This document shows, piece by piece, positions 56,791-64,000 of a stretch of 64,000 nucleotides of DNA (position 1 is the stretch's first letter; each line of letters starts with the position of its first letter). Source of the stretch: Mimachlamys varia. Its lineage: Eukaryota; Mollusca; Bivalvia; Pectinida; Pectinidae. Under the pieces are notes generated by a model. The model saw only the letters and a program-made list of their open reading frames with translations, was not told the origin of the DNA and made no database searches. The stretch covers positions 6,951,625-7,015,624 of the forward strand of contig OX392542.1 in assembly GCA_947623455.1 (NCBI GenBank). Direction: 5' to 3'. Both the position numbers and the translations under genes were made by a program.

Positions 56791-56979
56791 TGATTATAAA
56801 TATCTTGTTTGGAAGTTCGTTTTGAAGTTAGATACCGGCAATAAATAACATAGTACTTTAAGAACTGACATTTCGTACTAAACAAACATTTCTGATAAAT
56901 TTTTGTACTGTTTCATGTAAATATTTCAGAAACATATATAATATATCGAATATTAAACACTTTTTAACGTCCATCCACT

Positions 56980-59606
56980 TCAAGGTTAAACACATATCCT
57001 TAGATGTTCAAGGTCAAACACATATCATTAGATGTTCAAGGTTAAACACATATCCTTAGATGTTCAAGGTTAAACCCATATCCTTAGATGTTCAAGGTTA
57101 AACACATATCCTTAGATGTTCAAGGTTAACCACATATCCTTAGATGCTCACGGTTAAACACATATCCTTAGATGTTCAAGGTTAAACACATATCCTTAGA
57201 TGTTCAAGGTTAAACACATATCCTTAGATGTTCAAGATCAAACACTTATCCTTAGATGTTCAAGGTCAAACACATATCCTTAGATGCTCAAGGTTAAACA
57301 CATATCCTTAGATGTTCAAGGTTAAACACATATCCTTAGATGTTCAAGGTTAAACACATATCCTTAGATGTCCAAGGTTAAACACATATCTTTAGATGTT
57401 CAAGGTTAAACACATATCCTTAGATGTTCAAGGTTAAACACATATCTTTAGATGTTCAAGGTCAAACACATATCCTTAGATGTTCAAGGTTAAACACATA
57501 TCCTTAGATGTTCAAGGTAAAACACATATCCTTAGATGCTCAAGGTTAAACACATATCCTTAGATGTTCAAGGTTAAACACATATCCTTAGATGTTCAAG
57601 GTTAAACACATATCCTTAGATGTTCAAGGTTAAACCCATATCCTTAGATGTTCAAGGTTAAACACATATCCTTAGATTCTCAAAGTCAAACACATATCCT
57701 TAGATGTTCAAGGTCAAACACATATCCTTATATGTTCAAGGTTAAACACATATCTTTAGATGTTCAAGGTTAAACCCATATCCTTAGATGTCCAAGGTTA
57801 AACACATATCCTTAGATGCTCAAGGTTAAGCACATATCCTTGGATGTCCAAGGTTAAACACATATCCTTAGATGTTCAAGGTCAAACACATATCCTTAGA
57901 TGTTCAAGGTTAAACACATATCCTTAGATGTTCAAGGTTAAACACATATCCTTAGATGTTCAAGGTTAAACACATATCCTGAGATGTTCAAGGTTAAACA
58001 CATATCCTGAGATGTTCAAGGTTAAACACAAATCCTTAGTTGTTTAAGGTTAAACCCATATCCTTAGATGTTCAAGGTTAAACACATATCCTTAGATGTT
58101 CAAGGTTAGCCACATATCCTTAGATGTTCAAGGTTAACCACATATCCATAGATGCTCAAGGTCAAACACATATCCTTAGATGTTCAAAGTTAAACACATA
58201 TCCTTAGATGCTCAAGGTTAAACTCATATCCTTAGATGTTCAAGGTTAAACACATATCCTTAGATTTCCAAGCTTAAACACATATCCTTAGATGTTCAAG
58301 GTTAAACACATATCTTTAGATGTTCAAGGTAAAACACATATCCTCAGATGTTCAAGGTTAAACACATATCCTTAGATGTTCAAGGTTAAACACATATCCT
58401 TAGATTCTCAAAGTCAAACACATATCCTTAGATGTTCAAGGTCAAACACATATCCTTAGATGTTCAAGGTTAAACACATATCCTTAGATGTTCAAGGTTA
58501 AACACATATCCTTAGATGTTCAAGGTTAAACACATATCCTTAGATGTCCAAGGTTAAACACATATCCTTAGATGCTCAAGGTTAAACACATATCCTTAGA
58601 TGTTCAAGGTTAAACACATATCCTTAGATGTTCAAGGTTAAACACATATCCTTAGATGTTCAAGGTTAAACACATATCCTTAGATGTTCAAGGTTAAACA
58701 CATATCCTTAGATGTTCAAGGTTCAACACATATCCTTAGTTGTTCAAGGTTAAACACATATCCTTAGATGTTCAAGGTTAAACACAAATCCTTAGTTGTT
58801 CAAGGTTAAACCCATATCCTTAGATGTTCAAGGTTAAACACATATCCTTAGATGTTCAAGGTTAGCCACATATCCTTAGATGTTCAAGGTTAAACACATA
58901 TCCATAGATGCTCAAGGTCAAACACATATCCTTAGATGTTCAAGGTTAAACACATATCCTTAGATGCTCAAGGTTAAACCCATATCCTTAGATGCTCAAG
59001 GTTAAACACATATCCTTGGATGCTCAAGGTTAAACACATATCCTTAGATGTTCAAGGTTAACCACATATCCTTAGATGCTCAAGGTTAAACACATATCCT
59101 TAGATGTTCAATGTTAAACACATATCCTCAGATGCTCAAGGTTAAACACATATCCTTAGATGTTCAAGGTCAAACACATATCCTTAGATGTTCAAGGTTA
59201 AACACATATCCTTAGATGTTCAAGGTTACACGAATATACTCAGATGCTCAAGGTTAAACACATATCCTTAGATGTTCAAGGTTAAACAAATATACTCAGA
59301 TACTCAAGGATAAACACATATCCTTAGATGTTCAAGGTTAAACAAATATACTCAGATGTTCAAGGTTAAACACATATCCTTAGATGTTCAAGGTTACACG
59401 AATATACTCAGATGCTCAAGGTTAAACACATATCCTTAGATGTTCAAGGTTACACAAATATACTCAGATGCTCAAGGTTAAACACATATCCTTAGATGTT
59501 CAAGGTTAAACACATATCCTTAGATGCTCAAGGTTAAACACATATCCTTAGATGTTCAAGGTTAAACACATCCTTAGATGCTCAAGGTTAAACACATATC
59601 CTTAGA
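56980..59606. repeat. 28-bp satellite, ~93 copies
   Basis: Units of gttcaaggttaaacacatat plus ccttagat run for 2.6 kb with little length variation. Variants include gctcaagg, aaacccatat, aacaaatatactcaga (clustered at 59230-59480) and ggtcaaac. At least nine units contain the nine-base TCAAGGTCA. Large blocks have been copied within the array (57480-57700 and 58310-58450 share variants). Confidence 0.97.
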
Positions 59607-59805
59607 CGGAGTGGCATATAGAACATCAAAAATAGTTCTGGAAGAATGTTTTAAACCCATGAATATATGATCCATCAATTAAGCCGTACATTCTGATCAA
59701 ACCTCTCTACAATATACAATGTATGAACATCAAGAATTATAACATGAATATATGTATCGCCTCTGTTATTCTTCCTCTTATAGATAATTTCTTTGATCTT
59801 TTTGT

Positions 59806-59993
59806 GAGGTAGGATATTAACCATGTGAGGTAGGATATAAACCATGTGAGGTAGGATATAAACCATGTGAGGTAGGATATAAACCATGTGAGGCAGGATA
59901 TAAACCATGTGAGGTAGGATATAAACCATGTGAGGTAGGATATAAACCATGTGAGGTAGGATATAAACCATGTGAGGTAGGATATAAACCATG
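59806..59993. repeat. 21-bp minisatellite, 9 copies
   Basis: Units of gtgaggtaggatataaacca are 21 bp and nearly identical. Both antisense frames through it are open (HMVYILP and WFISYLT repeats) purely because the unit is a multiple of three. Confidence 0.95.
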
Positions 59994-62770
59994 ACACAGT
60001 ATTTGGACAACATCTAAGCTTTAGGCAGTTTCAAGTTTACATATTTTCGGAACCCATCTAGATTTTCTCACTACTTATGTATACCTACAAATTCCGAACA
60101 GTTACACTGGACAGGTATTTGTCTACCTTCGGATTTTCAACCAAAACCTCTGATTCTAGGGTGCCTAGTAATCGATTACATACGTGTACCGGGATATATT
60201 TGGTATCGGCTGAAAGATTAACGTTTCACCTTTAAAATGAGGCATGCATATAAAAAAATTGATTTCATTCAGTGACGAAAACAAACTTAGAGTGAAAATA
60301 GGTCGATATTCTCGTTCAGGCTAGTTCCTTTCCTTTGTCACAAATATATAGTAGTGGGAGGGGTTATATTCGAGAAAAATATCTGGCAATCATTTAATAG
60401 TGACAAAGGTCCGTACCTAGACCTTGTGAGCTCAACCGGACAAATGATTACACAAATTTTGAATACAGATTGATCCTGTTTAGCTGCTTGTGACGTAAAC
60501 AGGAATTATTATGATGGTTAGAGAAAGATATTGAAGTGTAGATACAATACGACGACAGGATATAAATAAACATATTTTGTACAAGTCGATTAAACGGCGA
60601 GATAATTTTTTTCTTAGGTTTCTGATGTTAATTTATTTTCCTGTCGACTTGTGGCATTAATTCATTATCTGAATAAACGCTGTGTCACACCCGGCACACG
60701 CTCATATTCAAATCAATAAACTCGATCGTTCGTTAATCTTCGGACATCTGTTCCTGTTGATAGGATGCATATTATACGTGTCCATACGTGTGCTTAAGGA
60801 TCCTTGTACTAGTGAACTGTTTTCATATTGATTAATGTATTCTAAAACATTGAATATCGTGCCCTATCTAGCTAACAGGAGCTACTAAATATGTTTTAGA
60901 GTACAACGATATACACATGTAATGAATCAATAAATCAATATTGGCGAGCAAAAATGAAAAATTTCTAAAGGAGGATGAATGACAGATTATTTTTGTCAAA
61001 AGACGTTTACCATAGTTTCCAATCACCGGTTGATTTTCCGTTTACCGTCATTGCCAGCTTATTTCATTGTGATACAACCAAATACCAGCACACTGCAAGT
61101 AGGTCAGATACACTGACGAAAGAAGAAACAGTCCGACACAACTGACCCTTTATTATATATTTTAGACTCTTTAAATTATTTACATCTGCTAAATTGACCC
61201 TAGCGATGCGAAACAACATACACAATCTTTTTATTTGATAGTGCGCGATCGACTGTTCTTAATGTGACGTGTGCGTGACGTCACTTGGCGCGAAGATTGA
61301 AATGTCGTTCTCTACTCACTGTCACCGTCATGAACAACTAAACCTATTGTTCGGCGCTTTTCGACTGCTTGGGATTTATATTTGTCCTCGTCAGGGTTAA
61401 CATTGATGTTTAATGTTCCACGTAAAATGTTTCTATAGGACATTGCTAAAACGTCCGCGAAAGGCGACGTTTGAGACCGATTCTCGCAGTGTTTTGGATA
61501 GTGTTACACGCGATTGTAGATGAAAGTAACTTCAACATCTGCCAAGAAAATAGGTTTATCGGCTCTACTCAGTTCCAGTTGTGAACTACATATTGAAGCC
61601 CTCAATCACAAAAGTATACTTATCATTTCCAAAGTACAACTTTATATATATATTTCCATTACCTATTTAGTCAACCATAACCTCATCACCAACTTTGACG
61701 TCATAATTATGTTTTACGCTTCGTAATAAAAAGAAGTAGGTCGATCCCAGAACGTAGTTCACACGGAATCAGCGTAACGGAAGGTGTTATTACACCTGTG
61801 TAAAAAGAAAATGAGTGTAATCCATGTAATGGCTTTATTACACTGTATAACAGGTAACCATATGAATATCAGGCGCTAGTTACCAGTCTTATGCCATCTG
61901 GCCAATGCCTTTCTGTGTGTGTACATGCGTTTGTGCTGTAGATGTATTGTGTTCTGTTGGTAGTGGGACGTTTCAAAGCACATACATCAGATGGAATATA
62001 ATCTTCCAACCATGTAAGGAACCTTTCGATAGCGAAAAGATAATATTTATTTTATCAATTAAAAAACCATTTTACGTTGTTTTCGAAACAGTGAAACCAT
62101 GACATTTAATCAAAACAGTTATATGCTCCATGTTCAAATGTTGTTCATTCCATCTTAAAGGCCTAATAAACGTAACTTCAAGTAATTGTTCGTGACTCTG
62201 AAAACAAATCCAGTTGATAACTATGCAAAAACAAGCCTAACACGAAGTAAACCTGAGTGGTAACTAACAAGAAACTCTTGACAGAAAAAACCAAAGAATT
62301 GAAAATAATTCAGGTGGGGTCCACTTTAACAACGAGTCGAAGTTAGAAGACAATTCAAAATGGACGCATGTTTACAAATACCGGGTTTCAACTGTTGCTG
62401 TACCGGTAACCGCGTAAGAATTCATCTTGAATATTGCTGATATGAGTTAATCCTAATAAAATCTATAAATATAAAAAAAGTTATTAAGCTTGATTTTCGC
62501 TTCACGTTTTGCCGAAAGTTACGTATATTGGGCCTTTAATGTAAGTTTCTGATACATAAATAAAAACGCAATGCTAAACAGATTACATTAAATGCACAAC
62601 ATTTATGTCAAACCTGTCAGTGATATTTCAACATCATTATTCAAAGCCATGACACGTAACAGCTGCAAGTGCGCTTGGGTTAGTTTTACTGCAGTCCGTT
62701 TGATCTTATTTACATGTAGTCCATAAACATGACAACATGCAGATTAATCTGAATGCGTTTTCTCTCCAAT
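59994..62770. other. Intergenic, no supported gene; one CRE-like site
   Basis: No exon or mobile element could be supported. gcgtgacgtcacttgg at 61271-61287, next to ggcgcgaag, is a perfect CRE-type palindrome in a locally GC-richer patch. It could mark a promoter, but no gene is seen on either side. Confidence 0.4.
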
Positions 62771-62775
62771 ACTCT

Positions 62776-62969
62776 CAGGCCCCGGTGTCATCAACGTTCC
62801 TTAACTTAGGGAAATTCCTTAACTTAACAATCTCCATAGGAAAGCATTACAGAAGTTAAGGAAAGTTCCTTAGCTAAGGATTTTCCCCTTAAATTATGTA
62901 ATGCTTTCCTAAGGAGATTTTTAAGTTAAGGAATTTCCTTAAGTTAGAAACATTGATGAAACCGGGGCC
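62776..62969. mobile_element. Foldback MITE with ~75-bp inverted repeats
   Basis: caggccccggtgtcatcaac on the left is matched by the complement of the right end (ttgatgaaaccggggcctg). The arms continue over ttccttaactta and ctccataggaaagcattac for about 75 bp with few mismatches, leaving a centre of roughly 40 bp that is also self-complementary (ttccttagctaagga). There is no coding capacity. No clear target duplication. Confidence 0.85.
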
Positions 62970-63059
62970 TGGGAAAAAAATGATGTAGCATAAGCATAAG
63001 ACTATGGGCAAGTTTTATGGTCGCCATTTTTGTCACATTGAGAAATATTCTGTATCTTT

Positions 63060-63365
63060 GTGTAATATGAAGTTTGACATTTTTGAGTATGCTCATTAGT
63101 GTGCTCCCTTGTTGTGATTGACAATGATGACTCGGTTTTCATTTTGAGATTTTGATGTTTACTTTGATGTGAAAACAGATTTACATGGCGGGTGTCGTCG
63201 ATTAAGCAGAAGACGCTTAATCTTCCGGAACACCTGGTCTTATTCTACTGTAGTTTTACGAGGGTCTCCACGTTAATTTTTCACTTGTTTTTATTTGCCT
63301 CTAGATAAATCGATTTTGAGTTCGGATTATGGTTCAGTTGACGCTTTGGTAGTCTATGTTTTGTA
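63060..63365 (+). mobile_element. Retroelement 3' tail
   Basis: gagtatgctcattagtgtgc, ttacatggcgggtgtcgtcg and tccggaacacctggtcttat correspond, on the plus strand, to the tails at 10930-11205 and 40015-40330. No coding part. The remainder of the window (63366-64000) shows nothing identifiable. Confidence 0.8.
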
Positions 63366-64000
63366 CACTAGTAGGGTGGATCCCAGGTGTTTATGTTATG
63401 TATGGCGTTATCTAGATCTACATTGTGTGTACATATGAAAAGCTGTTCATATTTGCTCTAGAAATTGACTTACAGTCATGAGCACATTGTGTACAAAACT
63501 CACACATCCTCAATATTTTTGCTAATGGATTTTACATAAAATTCAAATTCATTTTTACATGAAATGTATCATGTTGTTATACAAAGATAACCACAAGCAT
63601 CTTTTCGTTTTATTAGTTAAATCACATATAGAATATTATTTTTAAAGATATCATACATGTATAATTATTATTGTGTTTTTGTCGTTAAATTAACATGTTT
63701 TGCCTCTTTGGCCCTGTATAACATTATTATATGTAAAATACACTGCCCACAATAACAGTCAATATGTCGACTGGTATGGATTTTTTTCGGATGTGGTAAA
63801 CATGTAATTTCATAGGAATTAAAAACTTGCAGCAAAATATCTTTTTATATGAATATGTAATGAATGTTGAATATTTGTCATCGTATACACACAAAATTGC
63901 ATTCATTCTATTCCACATTTTCGTTGTATTACATCAAGAATTTGCGTTGTTCGGAGAATGTGTTATTCGTGTGAAGTGGAATCTTGTTTAAGATGCTGAA

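Noticed and set aside
56980..59606. CRISPR-like array
   Set aside because: Units abut with no unique spacers and the window is plainly eukaryotic; it is a satellite. The same applies to the arrays at 1048, 44070 and 48790.
59675..60013. 112-residue frame of MVYILPH repeats
   Set aside because: A translation of the 21-bp minisatellite; both overlapping frames are open for the same reason.

Overview
This is eukaryotic nuclear DNA and almost certainly from a mollusc, most likely a bivalve. The reasons are AT-rich sequence, genes split into small exons with clean GT/AG introns, many minisatellites, a tRNA-headed SINE whose 3' tail I recognise from bivalve genomes, and secreted C-type lectin and FAD-oxidoreductase genes. 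The organism is an inference; no species-diagnostic gene is present.

Four spliced genes can be assembled by hand, with exon phases that agree at every junction. (1) 7476-8952 (+): two exons, a 71-residue secreted Cys-rich peptide. (2) 13750-23312 (-): three exons, 242 residues, signal peptide plus PAN/apple-like region plus one C-type lectin domain. (3) 30128-35585 (-): five exons, 522 residues, a secreted FAD-dependent oxidoreductase of the flavin amine oxidase fold. (4) 40790-52930 (-): five exons, 535 residues, a paralogue of gene 3 with the same intron phases (0,1,0,1). Genes 3 and 4 are a tandem duplication. The other open frames are mostly translations of tandem repeats or transposon debris.

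Mobile DNA is abundant. A nearly 4 kb DNA transposon (15613-19582) with long inverted repeats and a frameshifted DDE/SWIM transposase sits inside lectin intron 2. At least seven 5'-truncated or broken copies of one reverse-transcriptase element (YIDD box) are scattered about. A tRNA-derived SINE, a likely 1 kb TIR element, two hairpin elements and several dispersed AT-rich repeats are also present.

The most interesting system is a repeat of about 378 bp that carries a type I hammerhead ribozyme with a minimal 2-bp stem III. Seven copies of the ribozyme region are present, two loci hold tandem (dimeric) units, and the copy at 32002-32045 keeps every core residue and all stems. All five copies lying in introns are in the sense orientation of the host gene, so the pre-mRNAs of the lectin and of oxidoreductase A would contain them.

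A second unusual pattern: in two unrelated genes a minisatellite has amplified an exon end together with its 5' splice site (7581-7830 and 32170-32870), giving tandem rows of decoy splice donors. The right end (53-64 kb) holds no confident gene, a 2.6 kb 28-bp satellite, and a foldback element.
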